A DNA stretch of 64,000 nucleotides, taken from assembly GCA_029260015.1 (NCBI GenBank), contig JAJDEB010000033.1, positions 1-64,000 on the forward strand, read 5' to 3'. Position numbers and translations under genes: made by a program. The notes under the pieces are model-generated. The model had not been told where the DNA came from, did not search any database, and was given only the letters and a program-made list of their open reading frames with translations. Shown here piece by piece: positions 9,104 to 17,145 of this stretch (position 1 is its first letter; every line of letters begins with the position of its first letter). The stretch comes from Phycisphaerae bacterium (GTDB lineage: Bacteria > Planctomycetota > Phycisphaerae > UBA1845).

Positions 9104-9521
9104 ACGTATCTGGCGCGCAACAGTCTGAATTCGTTCCGCGTCACGACAAGTCCCGACATCACGCCTCGATTGTCAAAACTTCTGAAATACTCCAGAACTT
9201 TGAAACCGATCGCAGCGGGCGCTCGTATTCATTCATAGAGGAAGCTGAACGCACAGCAGGTGGTTTGGAGCGGCATGGTTGTGGTCGCAGCCAGCCGTGT
9301 GTGAGCCACGATGCTTGAGATTTCAAGAGTGTCTTGAGTTCTCGAAGTTGACCGGCAACGGCGTGTAACGTCGCCGTATCAGCACGTGTGAAATGATCGG
9401 TTTTACTCGATTTACTTGAAATATCACCAATTTGGTGATATATGTTTATCGGCGGTCGCGGAGTCCCTTGCTGCAATCGCCTGGGTGACACGAGGTCCCA
9501 ACCAGAAGAGAGGTGTAAGTT
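9104..9521. other. intergenic region upstream of the sigma-like gene
   Basis: About 420 bases after glnS. The only clear structure is the promoter with an embedded palindrome at 9416-9444. An opposing 149-codon frame (9159-9608) has no recognisable family and is treated as chance. Confidence 0.55.
9416..9444 (+). promoter_or_regulatory. promoter with embedded 21-bp palindromic operator
   Basis: TTGAAA (9416-9421), a 17-base spacer and TATATG (9439-9444) make a good housekeeping-type promoter about 75 bases before the sigma-like gene. A perfect inverted repeat, ATATCACCAA and TTGGTGATAT around one T (9421-9441), fills the spacer and overlaps both hexamers. That is the classic layout of a repressor operator. 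The repressor is unknown; the Rrf2 protein encoded next door is one candidate. Confidence 0.75.
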
Positions 9522-10361
9522 ATGGTAGCACCTAGAGTTAAACAAAACGGACGTGTTTCGCAGCGGAATGGAATTGGACTTGGGAATGGCACGATGCCTG
9601 CTGTCCAAACGATCGATCCGCAGCAGATGCGGTTCATCCCGGATCGCCGCCTGGCGCTCGCCAGTTCAGAGCAAAAGGCATTGGCTGTCGTCGATTGGAT
9701 TTTGAGCGATCGGCCCAAAGAAGACGCACCGGGCGAAACAGCGCTATTCATTGCGATGCATGTATGTGCTTATCGCGCCACAAGAAAGTCAAAGAAAGCC
9801 GACGCCGAACGCGACGACTGGATCGAACGTTGGTGGATCATTCGCAGCCACGTCGTCGAGCAAAATGTGGGACTGACCTACACGATGATGAGTCAGTTTC
9901 GCGCCAGCCATGTTGAATGGGACGAGCAGCGCAGTGAATCGTTGTATGCCCTGCTTCGTGCGGTAGATGGTTACAACCCTTGGAGTGGATTCCGTTTCAG
10001 CACTTATGCGTGTAATGCAATCACGCGGGCGCTTATCCATCTTTGGAAGAAAACGAATCGGTACCGTTCGCGGTTTCCGGTCGAGCATGAGGCTTGGATG
10101 GAAAGCTTCGAGGGTGAAGACAAATGGTCGAATCTTTATGCCGATCGATTGCATCGTGCCCTCGACCAGAACCTGGGCGAACTAACGCCGCGGGAGGCGA
10201 TGATCTTGTGGTGGCGGTTCCCGCTGGACGGGCAAAAGGGTTTGACGCTCGGACAAATCGGTGAGGCCATCGGTTTGAGCAAGGAGCGCGCCCGCCAGAT
10301 TCAGGAAATCGCTCTGGGCAAATTGCGCGACGTTCTCGAGACTGATCCGGCACTTCAATAG
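9522..10361 (+). CDS. sigma-70 family RNA polymerase sigma factor-like protein
   Basis: A 279-residue protein with sigma region 2 at about residues 110-185. The segments VGLTYTMMSQF and GFRFSTYACNAITRAL correspond to the core-binding and -10 recognition helices. Region 4 lies at about residues 225-275 (LTPREAMILWWRF, then a helix-turn-helix around IGEAIGLSKERARQIQ). The N-terminal ~100 residues match nothing I recognise. The family directs RNA polymerase to specific promoters. A GAGAGGTG Shine-Dalgarno precedes the ATG. It sits just upstream of the rrf2-suf operon under a palindrome-bearing promoter, so a link with iron-sulfur or redox control is plausible but inferred. Confidence 0.85.
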   Translation: MVAPRVKQNGRVSQRNGIGLGNGTMPAVQTIDPQQMRFIPDRRLALASSEQKALAVVDWILSDRPKEDAPGETALFIAMHVCAYRATRKSKKADAERDDWIERWWIIRSHVVEQNVGLTYTMMSQFRASHVEWDEQRSESLYALLRAVDGYNPWSGFRFSTYACNAITRALIHLWKKTNRYRSRFPVEHEAWMESFEGEDKWSNLYADRLHRALDQNLGELTPREAMILWWRFPLDGQKGLTLGQIGEAIGLSKERARQIQEIALGKLRDVLETDPALQ

Positions 10362-10386
10362 ATGTTGTGCCGTTATTTCAATGGAC

Positions 10387-10434
10387 GGTCCGGATTGGAG
10401 CCGATCCCGATTTAGAATATAGGGCGTCCGGACC
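10387..10434 (+). promoter_or_regulatory. probable promoter of the rrf2-suf operon, flanked by 8-bp inverted repeats
   Basis: TTGGAG (10395-10400) and TATAGG (10418-10423) are spaced by 17 bases. The 8-bp arms GGTCCGGA (10387-10394) and TCCGGACC (10427-10434) bracket this promoter exactly. This symmetric arrangement could be an autoregulatory site for the Rrf2 protein encoded from 10469. The hexamers match consensus only moderately. Confidence 0.6.
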
Positions 10435-10468
10435 CACTGGGTGTGTTGGTTGTTGCGAGTGACCCATC

Positions 10469-10939
10469 TTGCTGTCGCTGAGTCGAAAAACTGATTATGC
10501 ACTCCTCGCACTGGCTGAGATGGCCCGTGGCGAGGATTGCTCACTTAGCATCCGGATGCTGGCCGACCGCTTAAGCGTGCCGCCCCGGATGATGACCAAC
10601 ATTCTCAACAGCCTGACGCATCGCGGGCTGGTCAAGTCGTGTCGGGGTTCGCAAGGCGGTTATAGCCTGGCGCTTTCGCCCAAAGATATCACGGTGCTGG
10701 CGCTACTTGAAGCCATCGAAGGACCAACGCAGTTGGCGATGTGCTGCTGCGAAAATGAAGCGGATGAGTCGGAGCAATGCAGAATCAAGAACGTCTGCGA
10801 AATCAAGGCGCCGATCCGCCAGATTCACGACGGAATTTGTGAATTGCTCCGTCAAGTGACGGTACATGACATTGCATTTAATCAGGTAACCCTTAACGTT
10901 GGCGCAGCCGTCTCGCTGGTCAAGGGCAAAGCCAATTAG
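10469..10939 (+). CDS. Rrf2 family iron-sulfur transcriptional regulator
   Basis: A 156-residue regulator with the Rrf2 N-terminal winged helix (LSRKTDYALLALAEMA, then SVPPRMMTNILNSL and GLVKSCRGSQGGYSLA). The centre has several Cys (MCCCENEADESEQC and IKNVC), suited to binding an iron-sulfur cluster as in IscR/SufR-type members. The start is TTG at 10469, which gives the usual LSxKTDYAL beginning; no strong ribosome site is visible. It lies about 70 bases before sufB in the same direction. The natural inference is a cluster-sensing regulator of the suf operon, probably also of its own promoter. Confidence 0.93.
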   Translation: MLSLSRKTDYALLALAEMARGEDCSLSIRMLADRLSVPPRMMTNILNSLTHRGLVKSCRGSQGGYSLALSPKDITVLALLEAIEGPTQLAMCCCENEADESEQCRIKNVCEIKAPIRQIHDGICELLRQVTVHDIAFNQVTLNVGAAVSLVKGKAN

Positions 10940-11011
10940 GCAGCGTGACCAGCACGAAAATGCGGTCAATATTACGATCAACTTCAATCGAGACTGACAG
11001 GAAAAGATTCA

Positions 11012-12463
11012 ATGCCTGACGCATCCAGCACAACTTTGGAACAGTGGGAAAAGCAGGAATACAAGTACGGTTTCGTGACCGACATTGAAGCCGATTCTGC
11101 ACCACCGGGACTCGACGAAGATACGGTGCGCTTCATTTCAGCAAAGAAGCGCGAGCCCGAATTTATGCTCGAATGGCGTCTCAAGGCGTTTCGCCATTGG
11201 CAGACAATGACCGAACCGACCTGGGCGAACGTCAAATACCCACCGATTAATTATCAGGACATCGTCTACTACTCGTCACCGATCAAAGACGAAGATCGCC
11301 CCAAGAGTCTTGACGATGTCGATCCCAAGTTGCTCGAAACGTACGAGAAACTAGGCATCCCATTGGCCGAACGTGCTGCACTTGCAGGCGTAGCCGTTGA
11401 TGCGGTGTTCGACAGTGTTTCCGTCGCGACAACGTACAAAGAAAAGCTCGGCGAGTTGGGGATCATTTTCTGTTCGTTCTCCGAAGCCGTTCGCGAACAT
11501 CCAGAACTCATCAAGAAGTATCTCGGTACAGTCGTCCCTTACACCGACAACTTCTTTGCCACGCTTAACTCGGCTGTCTTTAGCGATGGTTCGTTTGTGT
11601 ATGTGCCCAAGGGTGTTCGCTGCCCGATGGAACTGTCCACCTACTTCAGGATCAATGCCCAATCGACCGGACAGTTCGAGCGCACGCTCATCATCGCGGA
11701 CGAGGGTGCCCACGTCAGTTACCTTGAGGGCTGTACTGCACCGATGCGTGACGAGAACCAACTCCACGCAGCCGTCGTCGAACTGGTCGCCCACAAAGAC
11801 GCCACGATCAAGTATTCAACGATTCAAAACTGGTACCCGGGCGATGAAAACGGTAAGGGCGGAATCTACAACTTCGTCACCAAACGAGGCATCTGCGCGG
11901 AAGCCAATTCGCATATTTCCTGGACACAAGTCGAGACCGGTTCGTCGATCACCTGGAAGTACCCGAGCGTCATCTTGAAAGGCGACAACTCGGTCGGTGA
12001 ATTTTATTCCGTTGCACTCACGAACCTTTGCCAGCAAGCCGACACCGGCACGAAGATGATCCACATCGGCAAGAACACCAAGAGCACGATCATCTCGAAG
12101 GGTATCTCTGCTGGTCGCGGTCAAAATACATATCGCGGGGGCGTTCGGATCAACAAAGGTGCAGCAAACGCCCGCAACTATACGCAGTGCGACTCGATGC
12201 TGATCGGTGAAGATTGCGGAGCCCATACGTTCCCATACATTGAAGTGAAGAACACCAGCGCACACATGGAGCATGAAGCGTCAACGTCGAAGATCGGCGA
12301 GGACCAGTTGTTCTATTGCAATCAGCGCGGAATCAAACTCGAAGATGCCGTTTCGATGATCGTCAACGGGTTTTGCAAAGAGGTCTTCCGCGAACTCCCG
12401 ATGGAGTTTGCCGTCGAAGCGCAGAAACTGCTTGAGGTCAGCCTCGAAGGCAGCGTGGGTTAG
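11012..12463 (+). CDS. sufB: Fe-S cluster assembly protein SufB
   Basis: A 483-residue core subunit of the SufBCD scaffold on which iron-sulfur clusters are built in the cytoplasm. Typical SufB stretches are visible, such as [23 protein letters not shown], in which SufB-specific residues precede [10 protein letters not shown], as well as [19 protein letters not shown] and the C-terminal [16 protein letters not shown]. Full length for the family. The ATG follows AGGAAAAG. First structural gene after rrf2, followed by sufC and sufD. Confidence 0.97.
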   Translation: MPDASSTTLEQWEKQEYKYGFVTDIEADSAPPGLDEDTVRFISAKKREPEFMLEWRLKAFRHWQTMTEPTWANVKYPPINYQDIVYYSSPIKDEDRPKSLDDVDPKLLETYEKLGIPLAERAALAGVAVDAVFDSVSVATTYKEKLGELGIIFCSFSEAVREHPELIKKYLGTVVPYTDNFFATLNSAVFSDGSFVYVPKGVRCPMELSTYFRINAQSTGQFERTLIIADEGAHVSYLEGCTAPMRDENQLHAAVVELVAHKDATIKYSTIQNWYPGDENGKGGIYNFVTKRGICAEANSHISWTQVETGSSITWKYPSVILKGDNSVGEFYSVALTNLCQQADTGTKMIHIGKNTKSTIISKGISAGRGQNTYRGGVRINKGAANARNYTQCDSMLIGEDCGAHTFPYIEVKNTSAHMEHEASTSKIGEDQLFYCNQRGIKLEDAVSMIVNGFCKEVFRELPMEFAVEAQKLLEVSLEGSVG

Positions 12464-12540
12464 TTAGTAACTGAAATGTGATAAACGCAGCCAACCGGCT
12501 GACTTAAAGATTTTGGAAGAATATTCGGAGTAATCAAAAG

Positions 12541-13314
12541 ATGGCGCTGTTAGAAATTCGCAATTTGCATGCCCAAGTTGAGGGCAACAAAATCCTTCGC
12601 GGGATCGATTTGACCGTCAATGCCGGCGAAGTTCACTCGATCATGGGTCCGAACGGGTCTGGCAAAAGCACGCTCGCCCAGGTGCTGGCTGGCAAAGATT
12701 CCTACGAAATCACCGAAGGCGAAGTCCTGTACAACGGTAAAGACCTGCTCGACATGGAACCGGATGAGCGCGCACGCGAAGGCGTGTTCCTCGCGTTTCA
12801 ATATCCCGTAGAGATTCCCGGCGTCAGTACCAATTACTTCCTCAAAGCGGCAGTCAACGCCAAGCGGAAGCACAATGGTCAGGAAGAGCTCGACGCCGTC
12901 GACTTCCTCGAACTCGTCAAAGAGAAAGCCGCCCTCGTAGAACTCGACAGCAAGCTGCTTAACCGTGCGGTGAACGAAGATTTCTCGGGTGGCGAAAAGA
13001 AACGCAACGAAATCTTCCAGATGTCGGTCCTCGATCCGACGCTGGCGATTCTCGATGAAACGGATTCCGGTTTGGACATCGACGCATTGAAGACCGTTGC
13101 GCATGGCGTCAACTCGCTTCGCGGTCCGAAACGCGGCATGATCGTCGTGACGCACTATCAGCGATTGCTCGACTACATTGTCCCTGACTTTGTCCACGTT
13201 CTTCTCGACGGACGTATCGCCAAGTCGGGCGGTAAGGAACTCGCTCTGGAGTTGGAGGCGAAAGGTTACGCCTGGGTTCATGAATCGCCTGAAACCGCGG
13301 CAGCTGCCTCCTGA
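12541..13314 (+). CDS. sufC: Fe-S cluster assembly ATPase SufC
   Basis: A 257-residue ABC-type ATPase that powers the SufBCD scaffold. Walker A is GPNGSGKST (about residues 38-46), the ABC signature is FSGGEKKRNE and Walker B is LAILDETDSGLDID, the DSGLDID being typical of SufC. The length matches the family. GGAG lies about 10 bases before the ATG. It is separated from sufB by about 75 bases and is followed by sufD within 15 bases. Confidence 0.97.
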   Translation: MALLEIRNLHAQVEGNKILRGIDLTVNAGEVHSIMGPNGSGKSTLAQVLAGKDSYEITEGEVLYNGKDLLDMEPDERAREGVFLAFQYPVEIPGVSTNYFLKAAVNAKRKHNGQEELDAVDFLELVKEKAALVELDSKLLNRAVNEDFSGGEKKRNEIFQMSVLDPTLAILDETDSGLDIDALKTVAHGVNSLRGPKRGMIVVTHYQRLLDYIVPDFVHVLLDGRIAKSGGKELALELEAKGYAWVHESPETAAAAS

Positions 13315-13328
13315 AAGGAGTGAATTCA

Positions 13329-14648
13329 ATGAGTACCGCCACACAAACTCGAAACAGTGTCGATGAATTCGCCGCCCAGTTTGAGCAACTTGAAAAAAAC
13401 GAGACCTTCGCCCGATCGTGGTTTCATCCCGTTCGCAAAGCAGCATTGGCCCGCTTTGTTGAATCTGGATTCCCAACGCTCAAAGACGAAGAATGGCGCT
13501 TCACCAATATCAAAAGCGTCACGTCTACCGATTGGGCGGCGGCTGCTGACGATGCAAAGTCGATTGGTAAAGATTCACTCGCCGCATACTGCATCGGCGA
13601 AGTTGCAGCCACGTTGGTATTCGTCGACGGTCGGTTTTCTGCCGAGCTGTCATCGACCAATAAACTTTCCAATGGCGTCAAGGTCGCACGATTGGCCGAC
13701 GCAATGGAGAGCGACGCCAAGAAACTTGAACCGTACCTCGGTCAGGTGCTTGCCGAAAAGGACAACGCATTTGCCCTGCTCAACACGGCGCTTGTTCAAG
13801 ATGGCGTGTATATCTTTGTGCCTAAGAATGCTGCGTTGGCCAAGCCGATTCATGTCGTCTACGCATCGACCTGCAACGACCGCCCCACTGCGAGCCATCC
13901 GCGCACGTTGATCGTCGCCGAGGAAAACGCGCAGGCGAATATCGTCGAGTCATTCGTGGGAATCGATTCGGGTAGCAGCCTGACGAATTCGGTGACAGAG
14001 ATTGTCACTGGCGCGGGGGCCAACATCTTCCACCACAAAATCGTGCAGGAGTCTGCCGAAGCGTATCACTTTGGAACCATCGGCGCATGGCTCGACCGTG
14101 ACAGCCGATGTACGTCTACGAATGTATGCTTCGACGGCAAACTGACTCGCAACAACGTCGAAGCGTACCTCAAGGGCGAGGGCGGTTGCTGCACGTTTAA
14201 CGGGCTGTCGATGCTGCGTGATGAACAGTTGGTCGACAACCACCTGCGTATCGAACACATCGCCCCGCATTGCGAAAGCTGGCAGTATTTCAAGGGGATT
14301 TACGACGGTGCATCGCATGGCGTGTTTGCGGGTCGTATTTACGTCCACGACGACGCCCAGAAAACCGATGCCAAGCAGACCAACCAAAGCCTGCTGCTTT
14401 CGGACAAGGCTCAGATTGACAGCAAACCGCAGCTCGAAATTTTCGCCGACGATGTCAAGTGTACGCATGGTGCGACCATCGGTCAGATCGACGAAGAGGC
14501 TGTGTTCTACCTGCGAGCCCGAGGCTTAAGCGACACGGCTGCCCGCAACTTACTGGTCCATGCGTTCGCCAATGAGACGCTGAACGAAATCACCGTCGAG
14601 CCGTTGCACGAACGATTGGAAGCCATTGTGCTGGAACGTTTGCCGTAG
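13329..14648 (+). CDS. sufD: Fe-S cluster assembly protein SufD
   Basis: A 439-residue SufB paralogue and partner in the SufBCD complex. Family features include the N-terminal helical region with FPTLKDEEWRFTN, the central beta-helix and the C-terminal QTNQSLLLSDKAQIDSKPQL with KCTHGATIGQ. The ATG at 13329 lies eight bases after AAGGAG. The GTG at 13320 that would lengthen it overlaps that ribosome site and is unlikely. Confidence 0.96.
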   Translation: MSTATQTRNSVDEFAAQFEQLEKNETFARSWFHPVRKAALARFVESGFPTLKDEEWRFTNIKSVTSTDWAAAADDAKSIGKDSLAAYCIGEVAATLVFVDGRFSAELSSTNKLSNGVKVARLADAMESDAKKLEPYLGQVLAEKDNAFALLNTALVQDGVYIFVPKNAALAKPIHVVYASTCNDRPTASHPRTLIVAEENAQANIVESFVGIDSGSSLTNSVTEIVTGAGANIFHHKIVQESAEAYHFGTIGAWLDRDSRCTSTNVCFDGKLTRNNVEAYLKGEGGCCTFNGLSMLRDEQLVDNHLRIEHIAPHCESWQYFKGIYDGASHGVFAGRIYVHDDAQKTDAKQTNQSLLLSDKAQIDSKPQLEIFADDVKCTHGATIGQIDEEAVFYLRARGLSDTAARNLLVHAFANETLNEITVEPLHERLEAIVLERLP

Positions 14649-14685
14649 CGTTCTCGTGTTTTTTCTTGGCGGTTGCCTTTGCAAT

Positions 14686-14710
14686 GTAGGGTGGGCCGTG
14701 CCCACCCTAC
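14686..14710. repeat. REP element with GTAG head between sufD and sufS
   Basis: A perfect 11-bp stem (GTAGGGTGGGC and its complement) around a three-base loop. It has the same GTAG-plus-palindrome design as the REP pair next to the RAYT gene, with a different stem. It lies in the sufD-sufS gap and might act as an mRNA-stabilising or attenuating hairpin inside the operon. Confidence 0.8.
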
Positions 14711-14760
14711 GGTATTTTCGCCGCCCTTTGTTAAAGCAGTCACTTGAAAGTGTGTTCACG

Positions 14761-16017
14761 GTGAATCCAAGTCAAACCGTCAACCAAAGCGACGCCAAAC
14801 CGCTTGACGTAGCGCGTATCCGTGCGGACTTCCCCATCCTTTCGCGCACCGTCAATGGCAAACCGCTCGTCTATCTCGACAACGCAGCCACCACACAAAA
14901 ACCCAAGCCCGTCATCGCAGCCGTCCAGCATGTTTACGAATCGATGAACGCCAACATTCATCGCGGCGTGCATCGTTTAAGCGTCGAGACGACAGCCGCT
15001 TATGAAAAATCGCGATTACAAGTCGCCCGACTCATCAACGCAGCGAAGGAATCCGAAATCGTTTTCGTGCGCGGCGCAACAGAAGGCATCAACCTCGTCG
15101 CCCAGACGTTTGGCCGCACGCATCTGGTCGAAGGTGATGAGATCATCGTTTCAACGCTCGAACACCACGCCAATATCGTTCCCTGGCAAATCCTTTGCGA
15201 ACAGACCGGGGCACAGTTGAAAGTGGTGCCCGTAGATGATGATGCGAATTTTCTGATCGACGAGTACAAGAAACTGCTTTCCGAAAAAACGCGGATTGTG
15301 GCGATGCTGCAAAGCTCCAATGCGCTCGGCACCGTTATTCCCGTCACGGAGGTCACACGATTGGCCCACGATGTCGGCGCAACGGTTTTGATTGACGGAT
15401 CGCAATCGGTGCAGCACCACCCGGTCGATGTTCGGGAGATCGATTGCGACTTCTATGTTTTTAGCGGCCATAAAATGTATGCGCCTTCGGGCGTTGGCGT
15501 GCTGTACGGCAAGGAAGCGCTGCTCGCATCGATGCCACCGTATCAAGGCGGCGGCGAGATGATCAAATCGGTCACGTTCGAGCAGACAATTTACAACGAC
15601 CTGCCCCACAAATTCGAAGCCGGTACGCCCAACATCGAAGGAACGATCGGTCTGGGCGCCGCCATCGCATATTTGCAGGATATCGGTTTATCCAATATCG
15701 CCGCGTATGAAGCGCAATTGCTAAAGTACGCCACGGAACAGTTGTCGAAGATTCCAGAGGTGCGATTGATCGGAACCGCCAAAGAAAAGGTCAGCGTCAT
15801 TTCGTTCGTGGTCGAAGGCATTCACCCGCACGACATCGGTACGGTGCTGGATCAGGAAGGGGTGGCCATCCGAACGGGTCACCACTGCGCTCAACCGACC
15901 ATGCAGCGGTTCAACGTGCCAGCCACCGCGCGGGCGTCGATGTGTTTTTACAACACCGAAGCCGACATCGATCAGTTGGTTGACGCGATCCAAAAAACGA
16001 TCAAGGTCTTTGCATAG
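14761..16017 (+). CDS. sufS: cysteine desulfurase SufS
   Basis: A 418-residue PLP-dependent class V aminotransferase-fold enzyme that takes sulfur from cysteine and passes it to SufU. The PLP lysine is in FSGHKMYAPSG and the catalytic Cys is in RTGHHCAQP, the SufS-type (group II) motif. The frame is open back to 14626, but that extension translates the REP element and the end of sufD, so a GTG at 14761 (or 14752) is more likely. This gives MNPSQTVNQ followed by the usual DVARIRADFPIL. The true start stays uncertain because no strong ribosome site is visible. Confidence 0.95.
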   Translation: MNPSQTVNQSDAKPLDVARIRADFPILSRTVNGKPLVYLDNAATTQKPKPVIAAVQHVYESMNANIHRGVHRLSVETTAAYEKSRLQVARLINAAKESEIVFVRGATEGINLVAQTFGRTHLVEGDEIIVSTLEHHANIVPWQILCEQTGAQLKVVPVDDDANFLIDEYKKLLSEKTRIVAMLQSSNALGTVIPVTEVTRLAHDVGATVLIDGSQSVQHHPVDVREIDCDFYVFSGHKMYAPSGVGVLYGKEALLASMPPYQGGGEMIKSVTFEQTIYNDLPHKFEAGTPNIEGTIGLGAAIAYLQDIGLSNIAAYEAQLLKYATEQLSKIPEVRLIGTAKEKVSVISFVVEGIHPHDIGTVLDQEGVAIRTGHHCAQPTMQRFNVPATARASMCFYNTEADIDQLVDAIQKTIKVFA

Positions 16018-16033
16018 CAAGCCCGAATCAAGC

Positions 16034-16486
16034 ATGAGCGAATTATCCGATCTATATCAAGAGCTGATCCTCGACCACAATCGAAGTCCGCGCAACCGCG
16101 GTAAGGTTGAAGACGCGGACGGTTCAGCGCAAGGGTACAACCCGCTGTGCGGCGATCAGATTTCCGTATCGCTGAAGATGGATGGCGATCGCATAGAAGC
16201 CGTCAAGTTTGAAGGCTCCGGTTGTGCAATCTCGACGGCGTCGGCATCGCTGATGACCGAAGCCCTCAAAGGAAAAACCCGCGTAGAAGCCACCGAACTG
16301 TTCGAAAAATTCCATCGATTGCTAACCGAAGATGGAAGCGGCGTGAAGTTAGGCCCAGGAATGGGAAAGCTCGCGGTATTCTCCGGCGTGTGCCAATACC
16401 CGGCCAGAGTCAAATGCGCCACGTTGGCATGGCACACCGTAAAAGCAGCCATCGAAAACGAAGAAGGCCAAGTAACAACCGAGTAG
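16034..16486 (+). CDS. sufU: sulfur-transfer protein SufU (NifU/IscU-like fold)
   Basis: A 150-residue protein with the three conserved Cys of the family in NPLCGD, GSGCAIS and RVKCATLAWHT. The spacing and its position straight after sufS point to SufU, the zinc-bound sulfur acceptor of SufS, rather than an IscU scaffold. The ATG at 16034 lies 14 bases after sufS stops. The longer frame from 15980 overlaps sufS and lacks family residues. Confidence 0.93.
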   Translation: MSELSDLYQELILDHNRSPRNRGKVEDADGSAQGYNPLCGDQISVSLKMDGDRIEAVKFEGSGCAISTASASLMTEALKGKTRVEATELFEKFHRLLTEDGSGVKLGPGMGKLAVFSGVCQYPARVKCATLAWHTVKAAIENEEGQVTTE

Positions 16487-16503
16487 AGCAGAATTGAAAA
16501 TTG

Positions 16504-16530
16504 GGTGCCCCGCCCTTCAGGGTGGGGGAC
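16504..16530. repeat. REP-like palindrome between sufU and sufT-like gene
   Basis: CCCCGCCCTT and AGGGTGGGG pair with small mismatches. The element resembles that at 2928-2950 (shared AGGGTGGGGGA flank). It lies in the 65-base gap between the two genes and could fold in the operon transcript. Confidence 0.5.
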
Positions 16531-16551
16531 TGAAAGAAAGCCAAAACCAAA

Positions 16552-16953
16552 ATGACCAACCCATCATCAAACGAAAGCAAGAACCACCCGCTTTTCAAGC
16601 CGATCACCAAAGCCATCCGCAAAGTGTTCGACCCGGAAATCCCGGTCAACGTCTACGACCTCGGTCTGATCTATGACTTAACCATCACCGACGACAACAA
16701 CGTCACCATCCAAATGACGCTAACCGCACCAGCCTGCCCCGTCGCCGACCTCATCGTCCAACAAGTCCACGACGCAGCCAAATCCGTCGAAGGCGTCAGC
16801 GACGCAACCGTCGAACTCGTCTGGGACCCGCCATGGTCGCCAGAACGAATGTCAGAAGCCGCCCTACTAACCCTCAACATCGAAGACCCATCCCAATACC
16901 GCCCGCCAGCCGGCGAAAAGGTATTCAACATCAACCCGAAACTTCGACGCTGA
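16552..16953 (+). CDS. SufT-like MIP18/DUF59 family Fe-S assembly factor
   Basis: A 133-residue protein of the DUF59 (MIP18/PaaD) family. Clear family motifs are FDPEIPVNVYDLGLIYDL and MTLTAPACPVADLI, the latter carrying the conserved Cys. Members linked to suf operons (SufT) assist maturation or transfer of iron-sulfur clusters. It closes the suf operon here, 65 bases after sufU. The symbol is withheld because SufT and other DUF59 members are hard to separate by eye. Confidence 0.9.
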   Translation: MTNPSSNESKNHPLFKPITKAIRKVFDPEIPVNVYDLGLIYDLTITDDNNVTIQMTLTAPACPVADLIVQQVHDAAKSVEGVSDATVELVWDPPWSPERMSEAALLTLNIEDPSQYRPPAGEKVFNINPKLRR

Positions 16954-16980
16954 TACACATCCATCTCCGCACAAAATTCG

Positions 16981-17009
16981 TTTACACTCGGCACTGCGAT
17001 CCGTAGACT
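16981..17009 (+). promoter_or_regulatory. probable sigma-70 promoter for the ankyrin gene
   Basis: TTTACA (16981-16986), a 17-base spacer and TAGACT (17004-17009). The predicted transcription start near 17016 would give a leader of about 130 bases before the ankyrin coding region. Confidence 0.6.
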
Positions 17010-17015
17010 AGGGTC

Positions 17016-17145
17016 ATAGCGTAAGAGGACGCTTCCTGGTTCGCGGGAAGGGCTGCGCCCACCTCATGGTTTTGTTGTTCAAATGATCACGACCAACTTC
17101 GGCCCCGCAGGCGAACCCGGGCTCTTGTTCTCGAAGGAGGTCGTC
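17016..17145 (+). ncRNA. possible structured 5' leader
   Basis: The region downstream of the promoter can fold compactly. GAGG (17025-17028) pairs with CCTC (17062-17065), enclosing CTTCC/GGAAG (17032-17036 with 17046-17050) and a small GGC/GCC hairpin (17051-17059). It matches no riboswitch or small RNA class that I recognise. It ends in AAGGAGG, the ribosome site of the ankyrin gene. Low confidence as a functional RNA. Confidence 0.3.

Noticed and set aside
9159-9608. 149-codon minus-strand frame
   Set aside because: No recognisable domain, and it runs across the palindromic promoter into the start of the sigma gene.
12550-13476. 308-codon minus-strand frame
   Set aside because: Antisense shadow of sufC; the opposite strand has Walker and ABC signatures.
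14626-14760. 45-residue N-terminal extension of SufS
   Set aside because: It translates the end of sufD and a REP element (VGWAVPTLRYF is REP-derived), not conserved SufS sequence.
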